Assembly: GCA_965230535.1 (NCBI GenBank)
Contig: OZ246010.1
Coordinates: forward strand, 2,207,334-2,271,333
From: JAUILH01 sp965230535
GTDB taxonomy: Bacteria > Bacteroidota > Bacteroidia > Flavobacteriales_D > JAUILH01
Direction of reading: 5' to 3'
Length of the DNA: 64,000 nt
Shown here one piece after another: positions 26,799 to 35,970 of this stretch (position 1 is its first letter; each line of letters begins with the position of its first letter). The notes under the pieces are model-generated. The model did not search any database. It worked only from the letters and a program-made list of their open reading frames with translations, and was not told the origin of the DNA. Position numbers and translations under genes: made by a program.

Positions 26799-29700
26799 TC
26801 TATTCTTACGCCGATTACAAGCACATCATCCACTTGTTTTTGATCTCCCTGCCACGATTTAAACGCGTCATTCAGTCTTGTGTGCTGATCTTCCATGCTT
26901 AAGTGGTTTACTTCTAACAACAGTTGTTTGAAACGCTTTCTGGTGAACTTCTTGTTCTTTGGTCCACCAAACTGATCCGTGAAACCATCAGAGAACACAT
27001 ACAAACAATCTCCGTGCTCCAATTGAAACTCATGAGAGCTGAAGTTTTTGTCGTGATCGTATGAACCACCAATCGACTCTTTTGTGGGCTCAAAAATCAT
27101 GAGCTCTCCGTTTCTTACAACATACAACGGGTTAAATGCACCTGCAAACTGGCACATCATACTGTCTAAATGAACAGCACAAAGCGCGATATCCATACCA
27201 TCTTTTGTACTGGCCACACCTTCTTCACTTTGGTGAAGCGCACGAATGATCATTTTATCTAATCGCTCAAGGGCCTGGTGAGGCGCATCAATGTTACTGT
27301 TGTTTACAATCTGATGTAAGAACTCGTTTCCTATCATGCTCATAAAAGCACCAGGAACACCATGTCCGGTACAATCTGCAGCAGCAAACACCAAAACACC
27401 TCTAATATGAGAGAACCAGTAGAAGTCTCCGGAAACAATGTCTCTTGGTTTATACAACACAAACGAAGACTTAAAATAGGATTGCATAATCCCAATATCC
27501 GGAAGTACCGCTCGCTGAATTTGCTTGGCATAAACAATGCTGTCGGTTAAATCTTTATTGGTTTGTATCAGGCGGTTTGCAATCTGTTTTCTATCGGTGA
27601 TGTCCGTGTAGACCACCACAATGTTTCTTAGTATTCCATCTTGATATACTGGCGTGAGAGAAGCCGTGGTCCACATAATTTCACCGTTCTTCTTGTTGTG
27701 AAAAGAATCGTAGAAAATGGTCTCTGAGCTAATATGGAAGTTCTGAACAATCTCTTCAATATTCTTGTTGGAACTGAGGTTTTGAATGCTATGCGCCTTT
27801 TCAATAATTTTCCCAAACTCCTCTTTGGTGTACCCCGAGTTTCTGACCATACCAAAGTTGTAGTACTGGATAACACCAAACTCATCGGTAATGATAACGG
27901 CCTCATTCATTCTTTGAGCAACCATAGAGAGCTTTTCCAGCTCCTTGTTTTTCTTTCTTAGCTCGCTTTCAAAGGTTTTTCTGTCGGTAATGTCTGTATA
28001 GACACCAATGATGTTTTGAAGCTTTCCTTTCTTATTGTAGATGGGTGTGAGAGTGCCTCCTGTCCAGCGCTTGTTGCCAGTTTTGCTGAGATGCAAACTG
28101 TCATATCTAAAGGCTTTATCAACTTCATGGAACCCAGCAATAACAGCAGGTAGTTCATCATAAGAACTAAGATCTTTCAGGTTCTTAATCTTCCCATACT
28201 TAGATGCCTGAAACTCTTCCAGCGTTTCATAACCGGCCATTTCGTGGAACGATTTGTTGTACCACTCAATGTTGCCATACGCATCACAAATCAAAACGGC
28301 ATCATAAATTTCTCTTGCCACAATAGACAGGCGTTCTAAGTCTTTATTGTTTTTCTGAAGCTCAAACGTGCGTTGTCTGATCAACTCTTCCAGACGTCTT
28401 TTGGATCTTGATAAACGACGGGTCCTCCAAAGCAACAGGAAGTATATAATGATGATGGACAGAGGAATTATGATTGCATAAAACCAGGTTTTCGTCCAGA
28501 ACGGCCCTTCGATTTCAAAGTGATATTCTTTTTCGTCACTCCAGTTGCCATAAGCGTCTCTACACCTAACCTTAAACGTATAGCTTCCAGGCGGCAAATA
28601 TGGGTATGAAGCAGAGGTTTCCTTGGTTTCCGGCGACCAGTCATTATCATAGCCCTCCAGCATAAACTGATAAACTACCCCGTCAGCATTTTGGAAATCA
28701 ATACCGGTAAAGTCAAAGGAAATGTGGTTATGCTCATGATCAAATACCGGGTTAACAGGCAAACCATTCTTTTCTTTATAATCCGGATATGCTGTTCTCC
28801 AGTTCACCGCACCATATTGAATCCTTAATCCCTTGAGGAGCATAAAAGGCGCCGTGGTTTTTGGAATGTCGTTTTCCTGAACATAGCGGTAGGCCCCTTT
28901 GATACTTCCGAACCACACACTGCCGTCCGACCCCACAATAAACGCCTTGTCGTTGGTTTCAACACCACCAAATCCGTCTGCACTTGAAAAGGATCTTTTG
29001 GTATTGATCATCCCGTTGGAGCTAAGAACAATTCGATCTAAACCAGATTGATGTCCCACCCATAAAAACCCGTCTACAAACCTTACAAAATAAGGACTGT
29101 TATTACTGAGTCCGTTGGTTTCATTTAACAAAATACTGGAGCCATCTTCCCGAATCACAGAAACCCCAAGCTGATGTAAAACAAAGTGGTTACCATGATT
29201 GTCCTGAGTAATATCTCTGAAAGACCCCGTTTCCACAGAGAAACTGTATTCGTGAGATTTGCTGCCATCGTAGCTAATGACCTTGCTTTCTGTTAAGAAC
29301 CAAACCAGGCCATCCAGGTCTTCATAGATATAATTAACAGTTGTTTCGCCCAAAATGGAAGGCAGTAAATGATAGATGCTATCCTTGGTTAAAACCTGAA
29401 CTCCATCGTCTGTGGACAACCACATTTCTCCTGGATTGGCCTCATAAACAGAGTAAACTTCTGTGTCGTCAAATTGTTTGGGATAAAGAACGGAGTCTCC
29501 ATGACTTTTAATGAGGGCCACACCTTTTATGGTAGATACCCAGACATCACCAGAGTGGTCTTCAATAACAGAAGTGACATAATCGTGTGGCAATCCGTTC
29601 TCGCTTGAAAAGGATTTAATGCTGCCATCAGGAGCCATTCTGTCCAGGCCTTTTTCGGAACCGAACCAAACGTTTCCAAATCGGTCTTCTTCCAAACACA

Positions 29701-30697
29701 TGATCTGATTGCTGGACAGCCCGATTTTTTTGTTGTAAGAGGTAAAGGCAAACCCCTGAAATAAGGAAATACCTGTTCCATCAGTTCCTACCCACAAGTT
29801 ATTGTTGTTGTCTTTGTACAGGTCGTAAATGTAGTTGGTGTTCAGTCCGTTTTCATCGGTTATGAAATGACTTTTTCCTTTGCTGTAAATATGAATGCCG
29901 TCTTCTTCCGTGGCCACCCAAATACTGTTATTCGGACCCTCTTCAACATCAATTAAACTCATGGTATGCAGACTGGAATCTACAAATTCCGGCCTTTTGA
30001 ATATGTCGTCTTCAAGCTGCCAAAGTCCATTGTCTGAAGCACAGAAAAAACGGTTTTTCTCATCCAATAAGAAGGCATTTACCAGCTTGGCATCAAAATG
30101 AGAAATGCCTGTGACGTTTTTGGCTTTGTGGTTTTTAATTCTGGCCACACCGTAACCGTACGACCCAACCCAAATATTCCCAACGGCATCTTCTCCAATG
30201 GCGTTTACTTTACTAAAACCCAGGCCATCATTGATCCCGTAGTGGGTGAAATTCTTTCCGTTAAACATGTACAAGCCATGTTCTTCCGTTCCAATCCAAA
30301 CATTATTTAGGCGGTCTTCAAATATGCACCAAACCGGTGATGTGGTAAACCCATCTTGTTCTGTGTATTGTTTAATCTTGTTGTTTTTGGCCTGGAAAAG
30401 TCCAGACTCTGAAGCAATCCACAAAGAACCATCGGAAGCACTGATAATCTTCCATACGGTGAGACTTGAGAATTTATCGCTGTGAAAGTTTTTGAAGTTG
30501 TGCCCATCAAAAGTATTGATCCCCCCACTCTGGGTTGCAATGTAAATTAACCCGTCGTTTGCATGGGCCATGCTCAACACCTGAGACTGACTTAGACCGT
30601 CTTCTGTACTATAATGCCTGAAATGATAGTTTTGCGCATGTGTGTGAAAGCCAAGGCTAATAAAAAGAGATATCAGTATGTACAGGGGCAGTTTCAC
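26795..30697 (-). CDS. Propeller-Y_Y_Y-PAS-PAS-SpoIIE phosphatase sensor
   Basis: 1300 residues. A signal peptide (about 1-21) leads to a periplasmic two-component-type propeller (about 30-620; many copies of the NIWVGSxxxGV pattern), a Y_Y_Y domain (about 655-725), one membrane helix (about 735-757), two similar PAS domains (about 790-905 and 915-1035, each ending in TDITDRK) and a PP2C/SpoIIE-type phosphatase (about 1045-1300: SGDFYWF, AAADCTGHGVPGAFMS, DGMDIAL, FSDGFTDQFGG). Metal-binding Asp residues are present. It should dephosphorylate an anti-sigma-factor antagonist in response to an external ligand. A separate RsbW-like kinase at 43395 could be in such a pathway. Confidence 0.9.
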   Translation of the reverse strand: MKLPLYILISLFISLGFHTHAQNYHFRHYSTEDGLSQSQVLSMAHANDGLIYIATQSGGINTFDGHNFKNFHSDKFSSLTVWKIISASDGSLWIASESGLFQAKNNKIKQYTEQDGFTTSPVWCIFEDRLNNVWIGTEEHGLYMFNGKNFTHYGINDGLGFSKVNAIGEDAVGNIWVGSYGYGVARIKNHKAKNVTGISHFDAKLVNAFLLDEKNRFFCASDNGLWQLEDDIFKRPEFVDSSLHTMSLIDVEEGPNNSIWVATEEDGIHIYSKGKSHFITDENGLNTNYIYDLYKDNNNNLWVGTDGTGISLFQGFAFTSYNKKIGLSSNQIMCLEEDRFGNVWFGSEKGLDRMAPDGSIKSFSSENGLPHDYVTSVIEDHSGDVWVSTIKGVALIKSHGDSVLYPKQFDDTEVYSVYEANPGEMWLSTDDGVQVLTKDSIYHLLPSILGETTVNYIYEDLDGLVWFLTESKVISYDGSKSHEYSFSVETGSFRDITQDNHGNHFVLHQLGVSVIREDGSSILLNETNGLSNNSPYFVRFVDGFLWVGHQSGLDRIVLSSNGMINTKRSFSSADGFGGVETNDKAFIVGSDGSVWFGSIKGAYRYVQENDIPKTTAPFMLLKGLRIQYGAVNWRTAYPDYKEKNGLPVNPVFDHEHNHISFDFTGIDFQNADGVVYQFMLEGYDNDWSPETKETSASYPYLPPGSYTFKVRCRDAYGNWSDEKEYHFEIEGPFWTKTWFYAIIIPLSIIIIYFLLLWRTRRLSRSKRRLEELIRQRTFELQKNNKDLERLSIVAREIYDAVLICDAYGNIEWYNKSFHEMAGYETLEEFQASKYGKIKNLKDLSSYDELPAVIAGFHEVDKAFRYDSLHLSKTGNKRWTGGTLTPIYNKKGKLQNIIGVYTDITDRKTFESELRKKNKELEKLSMVAQRMNEAVIITDEFGVIQYYNFGMVRNSGYTKEEFGKIIEKAHSIQNLSSNKNIEEIVQNFHISSETIFYDSFHNKKNGEIMWTTASLTPVYQDGILRNIVVVYTDITDRKQIANRLIQTNKDLTDSIVYAKQIQRAVLPDIGIMQSYFKSSFVLYKPRDIVSGDFYWFSHIRGVLVFAAADCTGHGVPGAFMSMIGNEFLHQIVNNSNIDAPHQALERLDKMIIRALHQSEEGVASTKDGMDIALCAVHLDSMMCQFAGAFNPLYVVRNGELMIFEPTKESIGGSYDHDKNFSSHEFQLEHGDCLYVFSDGFTDQFGGPKNKKFTRKRFKQLLLEVNHLSMEDQHTRLNDAFKSWQGDQKQVDDVLVIGVRID

Positions 30698-30714
30698 AAC
30701 AACAATATACCAAA

Positions 30715-31302
30715 TTATCTATATAAGACTTTGGTTTCGTGCGTGGCAAGTCCGACCATAGGTAGGTCAGAAGCATCATTTCCATAACAATAAACATCTG
30801 AATAATCACTGAGATTATACAGTTCTTTGATCCGCTTTACCTTTTCGTCTCCCTTGCAATTCTTGCCTTCAAGCTGCCCTGTATATCCCTTATTTGTTTT
30901 TTTGAGTTTAGATGCGATTAGTGTAAAGCCTTTTTGGTCGCACCAGGGTTTTAACCATAGCTCACAACTTGCGCTGACAATTACGATTTCTGCCTGTTCG
31001 TTCTTAAGAAAGTCCAATTCCTCGGAAGCAGCCTTATAGATCCGCTCATCAAATGACTCAGTGAGCTTTGAAACAGCTTCTGAGATGGCTTCTTCAGACA
31101 CATTACTTAAAACATATCCGAGAAACTGTTCTTTGGCTTTTTGAGAAGACCTCAGTTTGAGTTTTTTCAGGATGATGTTAAAACTACTCTTAATCAAAGC
31201 GGTTCGAACGAATGAGTTTCCCTTTAGAGTTTTGGCAAACTCCAGCATGGAATCGCCATTGTAAATGGTGCCGTCAAAATCTATGAAGGCGATCTTTTTC
31301 AC
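30715..31302 (-). CDS. HAD-IB family phosphatase, candidate polyprenyl-phosphoribose 5-phosphatase
   Basis: 195 residues of the HAD superfamily, subclass IB (SerB-like): motif I FIDFDGT (Asp8 nucleophile, Asp10), motif II VIVSAS, a Lys in GDEKVKR, and motif III YGNDASDLPM. The GTG start overlaps the stop of the DprE1-DprE2 fusion in GTGA, and it is the last gene of the operon. In the mycobacterial pathway a phosphatase must remove the 5-phosphate from polyprenyl-phosphoryl phosphoribose; the assigned enzyme there is of another fold. Position makes this HAD enzyme the natural candidate here. Alternative: a generic phosphoserine-type phosphatase. Confidence 0.8.
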   Translation of the reverse strand: MKKIAFIDFDGTIYNGDSMLEFAKTLKGNSFVRTALIKSSFNIILKKLKLRSSQKAKEQFLGYVLSNVSEEAISEAVSKLTESFDERIYKAASEELDFLKNEQAEIVIVSASCELWLKPWCDQKGFTLIASKLKKTNKGYTGQLEGKNCKGDEKVKRIKELYNLSDYSDVYCYGNDASDLPMVGLATHETKVLYR

Positions 31303-33395
31303 AGAGAAAGCTTTTTGAAAATAAACTCAGGAACATGCTTAATCACCCACATAATTGGTCTCCAGACAGCCTTAGTATATACCACACTCTTTTTGCGTTT
31401 GTAGGCCTTAAAACAAGCTTGTGCCACATCTTCAGGCATGGCGGTTAAAGGGCCGGGAGTTTTTAAATCGCCAATCATTTTAGTTTTAACAAAGCCCGGC
31501 TTTATGGTTGCTACATGAACCCCATGTTTGACGCAGTGATTTCTTAAGCCCGACAAATAAGCTGTAAACCCTGCCTTGGCACTACCGTAAATGTAGTTGC
31601 TACCCCTTCCTCTGTCTCCGGCAACAGAAGAAATTCCCAGTATACTGCCTTCCTTACGTTGTTTAAAGTCTTCTGCAATGATGTTTAATATGGAAACCGC
31701 TCCGGTATAATTGGTTTGGATCGAATTGACCGTTTCACTGAGTGTTTTTCTGGCCTTGTCTTCATCCGGAAGCACACCAAAAGCACAAATAACCACGTTG
31801 GGTTTTCGCGTGAGCTTTTGGTAAAAGTCTGCATGGCTATTCATGTCGCAAGCATCAAAATAAACGATCTCTTTGTCGCCTGAAATAGATGAGCTCCATT
31901 TCTCCATAGCTTCAAGATTACGACTCGCCAGGGTGAGTGAATATCCTTTTTCGGCAAACAGCTTAGCACAGGCCTGAGCCATGTCTGAGTTTGCACCCAG
32001 AATCAATACATTTTTCATAAACGACTTTGATTGTGTGTGTGGTTGTTCTGTATTTAATAGGTTTAATCTTAAGGCCAGATCCGAATTGAAAACGCCCTTT
32101 GGATTGTGTTCCTGTATTACCTTTTGAAAACGTGGCAACTCAGGATAAGAGTTCTTAAAAGTCTCGGCAGACATGCGCGCATCTTTTGCCAGATAAATCC
32201 TTCCTCCCAGCTCAAGCACCATCTTATCTAGCTCATCCAAAAGGGCATGCGTTTTACTATTGATTTTGATGTCCAAAGCCAGGTTAAGCCCTTCAAGAGG
32301 AAACGCCAGATAGTTCTCCTGTCTTTCTGCTCCAAACATTTTAAGAACCGATAAGAAGCTTGCCGTTCCTGATGAGGCAATCTTGTCAAGAATTTGTCTC
32401 ATACCCTCAGAAGCCCTGTCTGTTGGCAAAACAAACTGGTACTGAACAAACCCCTTTCTTCCATAAATTTTATTCCAATGGTGAATGCCATCAAGCGGGT
32501 AGTAATAAGGGTCGTAATGCACAATGGCATCCTTTTCTTTCGACAGTTGCTTGTTGTAGTATAGCCAGTTAAAAATCTTTACGCTGAGTTTGTTTAAGAC
32601 AAAAGGAGGAAAGAAAAAAGGCACAGATAAACGTCCTTGCTTATGTAGTTTTAAAGGGTCTTTTTTCTGTTTAGGGCTGAGATCTTTCAGGCTGGCATGT
32701 TCGCCCAAATAGAGCACAGATCGCCCAAGTTTTTTGCCTTTTTTTAAGCAGTCTATCCAGGCCACAGAATAAGTGTAGGAAGCCGTTTTGTTCATTTGAT
32801 CTATGGCTTCTTCCAGAGACAAACATTTAATGGCTTTGAGTTTGATGTAAGCTGTTTCAACCTTTTTTAAACGAAGAAACACATCCTGAATAAAACCGGT
32901 AATTCCCATGCCGCCCATGGTGGCCCAAAACAAATCGCTGTTTTTGTCAGAAGAGCAAAAGACAGTTTCACCGTTTGCCAAAACCAAATTAAAGCCTTCT
33001 ACCCATGCTGAAATGTTTCCATCAATATGGTGGTTTTTGCCATGAATGTCCGCAGCCAAAGCGCCAGCCAATGAAACAAACTTAGTACCTGGCGTTACGG
33101 GCAAGAAGAAACCTTTTGGCACACAAAACTCAAGTATTTCGGATAACAACAGGCCACTTTCACAATGCAATATCCCGGTTTTTAAGTCCAGAGAATGAAT
33201 TTTTTTAAAAGCTGTTGCCTCCAGGCTTTGGGCATAGTTTGAGGCATCTCCATAACTTCTTCCGTTCCCTCGAATGTTTACTGAGTCCTGTTCATGAAGA
33301 AAAGGCGCCAACTCTGCTCGCGTGCTCACTTTTTTGTGCCACGCCTTTTTCATGGGGAATAGTCCCCAACCAGATATGTTCTTTTTATCCGCCAT
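31299..33395 (-). CDS. Fused DprE1-DprE2: polyprenyl-phosphoryl ribose 2'-epimerase
   Basis: ATG at 33395 is preferred; it overlaps the UbiA gene by 11 bases. Residues 1-450 match the FAD enzyme DprE1: RGNGRSYGD (42-50), DIHGKNHH (to 123), ATMGGMGITG, YLAKDAR with Lys404, and FNSDLALRL. Residues from Met460 match the NAD(P)H-dependent reductase DprE2, an SDR: Gly-rich ILGANSDMAQ, ISSVAGDRGRGSNYIYGSAK (catalytic Tyr602, Lys606), and a C-terminal KHVPEFIFKKL. Together they oxidise C2 of polyprenyl-phosphoryl ribose and reduce the keto form to the arabinose epimer. In mycobacteria these are two proteins. The residue equivalent to DprE1 Cys387 is Ala373. Confidence 0.88.
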   Translation of the reverse strand: MADKKNISGWGLFPMKKAWHKKVSTRAELAPFLHEQDSVNIRGNGRSYGDASNYAQSLEATAFKKIHSLDLKTGILHCESGLLLSEILEFCVPKGFFLPVTPGTKFVSLAGALAADIHGKNHHIDGNISAWVEGFNLVLANGETVFCSSDKNSDLFWATMGGMGITGFIQDVFLRLKKVETAYIKLKAIKCLSLEEAIDQMNKTASYTYSVAWIDCLKKGKKLGRSVLYLGEHASLKDLSPKQKKDPLKLHKQGRLSVPFFFPPFVLNKLSVKIFNWLYYNKQLSKEKDAIVHYDPYYYPLDGIHHWNKIYGRKGFVQYQFVLPTDRASEGMRQILDKIASSGTASFLSVLKMFGAERQENYLAFPLEGLNLALDIKINSKTHALLDELDKMVLELGGRIYLAKDARMSAETFKNSYPELPRFQKVIQEHNPKGVFNSDLALRLNLLNTEQPHTQSKSFMKNVLILGANSDMAQACAKLFAEKGYSLTLASRNLEAMEKWSSSISGDKEIVYFDACDMNSHADFYQKLTRKPNVVICAFGVLPDEDKARKTLSETVNSIQTNYTGAVSILNIIAEDFKQRKEGSILGISSVAGDRGRGSNYIYGSAKAGFTAYLSGLRNHCVKHGVHVATIKPGFVKTKMIGDLKTPGPLTAMPEDVAQACFKAYKRKKSVVYTKAVWRPIMWVIKHVPEFIFKKLSL

Positions 33396-34251
33396 AAATA
33401 ATGACACCAAATGAAACGACCCACAATACAATTATGATTTGGAGCAATCGATCGTCATACAAAACCTGGGTAGGCTTACCGGATACGTTCTTTTTGTAAA
33501 TGAGCCAGTAGTACCTCAACAAGCCAAGCGCCACAAAAATGGTGGTGATGGGTACCATGTTTCCAATTCTGTCCTGAATGGATGATGACAATGTGTACAA
33601 CAAATAGAACAGCAAGGTGAGAAATGAGCTCAGAATAATGCCCACATTAATCATAGGCATGGAGTACAAACTGATGGATTTACGAGTCTCTTTTCCCTGT
33701 TGTTGAAAGAGGATGTAGTCGTGTCGCCTTTTTGCAAAGGCAAGGAAAAGCGCCAGAAAGAAAGTAACGATGATGATCCAAAATGACAAGGGGACATCTG
33801 CTACCATACCTCCGCTGATAATTCTGATGATAAAACCAATAGATATGATGATGACATCCAGAATTGGAAAGTTCTTGAGGCCTGCTGAATAGGCCAGATT
33901 CATTCCAAAATAACCGAGAATGATCATGGCAAATTTGATGTCGATGAGTCCGCCTAATACAATGGCAGAAGACAGGAATAACAAAACCAACCTGAATACT
34001 TTCTCCATATTGATTTTTCCGGAAGCAATTGGTCGGTTCTTTTTTTCGGGGTGCATTCTGTCTACCGGTGCATCAAACCAATCGTTCATGATATAAACAG
34101 CACTTGCTGCCAAAGAAAATGCAGCAAATCCACCAACGAGATTTAGAATCAGCTCTCCGGTCCACTCAACAGAAGCAAAAAATGCAGGAAAAAACATAAA
34201 GCCGTTTTTAATCCATTGCTTGGGTCGTATGAGTGTGATAAGATCCTTCAA
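33385..34251 (-). CDS. UbiA-family polyprenyl-phosphate 5-phosphoribosyltransferase
   Basis: 288 residues with about eight membrane helices. N-terminal LIRPKQWIKN and the Asp-rich motif MNDWFDAPVDRMHPEKKNRP (residues 55-74) match decaprenyl-phosphate phosphoribosyltransferase (mycobacterial UbiA, Rv3806c) rather than quinone or haem prenyltransferases. A second basic-acidic loop is AKRRHDYI. The enzyme moves 5-phosphoribose from PRPP onto polyprenyl phosphate, the first committed step to arabinofuranose donors. The start codon is TTG at 34251, directly after the TAG of the upstream glycosyltransferase, so the two are coupled; it overlaps the next gene by 11 bases. Confidence 0.88.
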   Translation of the reverse strand: MKDLITLIRPKQWIKNGFMFFPAFFASVEWTGELILNLVGGFAAFSLAASAVYIMNDWFDAPVDRMHPEKKNRPIASGKINMEKVFRLVLLFLSSAIVLGGLIDIKFAMIILGYFGMNLAYSAGLKNFPILDVIIISIGFIIRIISGGMVADVPLSFWIIIVTFFLALFLAFAKRRHDYILFQQQGKETRKSISLYSMPMINVGIILSSFLTLLFYLLYTLSSSIQDRIGNMVPITTIFVALGLLRYYWLIYKKNVSGKPTQVLYDDRLLQIIIVLWVVSFGVIIYGG

Positions 34252-35922
34252 CTAGTCTACTTCTATGGTGTAAAAATATGAATTGCGACTTGGGAAATAA
34301 ATTACCCCGCTAATTCCACACGAAAGTAAGTATTTGCCCGGCTTATTTGGTGTGGGAATACTAAGTTTTAATGTAGAGTCGAGTAATTCGTTACTCATGT
34401 TAATATTTGGAAAGCAAGTCAGCACAACACTTTTTTCCTGAATCCATGTGAACGCTAAATTAGGCGTAATATTATCTCTTGGTGACCAATTGTGTTCGTG
34501 TTCCGGGTTTTTATTGACAATGGAAACGCTGATGTCCAGATTATCTGTGGACTGAACTTTATCGGGGGAACCTATGTCCATCCATATGAATTGATATGAT
34601 CTGAAATCCGGGATTACTCTGAAGCAGATTTCATCTTTCTCGTATGTAAAGAACTCATGACAATCATTCTTTTTTCCGCCCACCTCAACGACCGTTTTAC
34701 CATCGAATTGAAACGACCAGTCCATTAAGTCGAATTGATTACCACGGTAAAAACTCGTGTTTAGTGAGTGTGAATAGTCGCCAGAATAGAACATGTACAA
34801 AGAAGGATTCTGGTACGAGTCGAGGAATACAACCGGCCTGCCATTTGCTTTCTCCTGAATAGTGAGCGCCCAATTTTTGTAATAGGCGTACTTAAAATTC
34901 AGATTAACCTTATCCTTAAACTGACCAGCAATTAGCTCTATCCTGACAAATAGAATGCACAATATGGGAAGGGCGGTAACAGCAAGAATTTTTTTGAAGT
35001 TGAGGGTTTCTATAGACTTGTATGATACAATTAATAAAGGTGCATAGGCCAGTGCGCTCCAGTTGGCTTCAACCTGATTTCTAAGAGAGAGAAGCAGCAG
35101 AAAACTGAAAAAAGCAAGAGAAAAATGGAGCATGGTTTTCTGAAAAGAATCCAGAGCAGAACGTTTCCAGCCAGACTGCCAGGACAACAATAGTAAAGGC
35201 AATAGTAAGAGGAGCTGACCACCAATAAAGTAAACAATCCATACCGGATTATAATCTACCAGATCTCGATTAAAAAGGTGGAACCTGAAGCTTACCCAGT
35301 CGTGGTTATGTTGCCAAATTAAGTGAGGTACGAATAGGGCCAAAGCGCCCAAGGGAATAAGATAAAACAGAAGTTGTTTTCGATACCTCAACAAAAGCAG
35401 AAACAAGATGCCCAAAAACACCAAAGCGTGGTATTTACTATACAACATACATGCGCCTATTACACTCAGGCTAAGTGCCTGCAAGGGTTGGATTTTGTCC
35501 TTAAGTTTTGATAGTTGAAGTAAAAACAAACAGGAGAAAAATATCAGGGGTGCATCTGGAACGGCCAACATAGACCCTGCATGGATCAAAAACAAAGACC
35601 CGCATACCAGAGCAAAAATGATGGGCTTTTGTGCCTTGGTGAGCTTGTAAATGATTCCAAGATTAATGATGTGTGTGAGTATGACCAGCAGACGGACGCC
35701 CAATTCATTTTGAAACAGAGAATATCCAAGCTTGATGAAAAGCGCCACCATGGGCGGTTGTTCAAAGTAACCCCAGCTCAACTCTTTTGTGTACATCCAG
35801 TACAATGCTTCATCAGGATGCAGTTCGGTGAAATAAGCCTGAAACAGACAAATAAGCAGCCATATTCCGGCGATGAACCAAAGTTGCTTGTTTTGAAATG
35901 GGCTATTTTGTTCGGTGGGCAT
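34252..35922 (-). CDS. ArnT/PMT-type integral membrane glycosyltransferase
   Basis: 556 residues: about ten to twelve membrane helices to residue 335, then a soluble periplasmic domain (about 345-556). The first periplasmic loop has HPDEALYW (His35-Glu38) and ELSWGYFEQPPM, the signature of GT-C enzymes of the GT39/GT83 group such as ArnT, which take sugar from undecaprenyl-phosphate carriers. It is the first gene of the operon, and its stop abuts the start of the UbiA enzyme. By position it should transfer the arabinofuranose made by the following enzymes to a surface acceptor. The acceptor, and whether it uses this donor, are inference. Confidence 0.85.
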   Translation of the reverse strand: MPTEQNSPFQNKQLWFIAGIWLLICLFQAYFTELHPDEALYWMYTKELSWGYFEQPPMVALFIKLGYSLFQNELGVRLLVILTHIINLGIIYKLTKAQKPIIFALVCGSLFLIHAGSMLAVPDAPLIFFSCLFLLQLSKLKDKIQPLQALSLSVIGACMLYSKYHALVFLGILFLLLLRYRKQLLFYLIPLGALALFVPHLIWQHNHDWVSFRFHLFNRDLVDYNPVWIVYFIGGQLLLLLPLLLLSWQSGWKRSALDSFQKTMLHFSLAFFSFLLLLSLRNQVEANWSALAYAPLLIVSYKSIETLNFKKILAVTALPILCILFVRIELIAGQFKDKVNLNFKYAYYKNWALTIQEKANGRPVVFLDSYQNPSLYMFYSGDYSHSLNTSFYRGNQFDLMDWSFQFDGKTVVEVGGKKNDCHEFFTYEKDEICFRVIPDFRSYQFIWMDIGSPDKVQSTDNLDISVSIVNKNPEHEHNWSPRDNITPNLAFTWIQEKSVVLTCFPNINMSNELLDSTLKLSIPTPNKPGKYLLSCGISGVIYFPSRNSYFYTIEVD

Positions 35923-35933
35923 ATAAAAATCAA

Positions 35934-35965
35934 AAAGTCCCGACCTTGTTTTGGATCGGGACTTT
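35934..35965 (-). terminator. Rho-independent terminator after tRNA-Cys
   Basis: Perfect 10-bp inverted repeat AAAGTCCCGA / TCGGGACTTT with a loop that can add inner pairs. On the minus strand it lies 5 bases past the tRNA and runs into T residues (A-run 35932-35936). It should separate the tRNA from the glycosyltransferase operon. Confidence 0.75.
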
Positions 35966-35970
35966 ACTTG

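Noticed and set aside
33385..34251. UbiA protein as a menaquinone or haem prenyltransferase
   Set aside because: The N-terminal RPKQWIKN and the NDWFDxxxDRxHPEKKNRP motif, and the DprE-type neighbour, fit phosphoribosyltransferase better.
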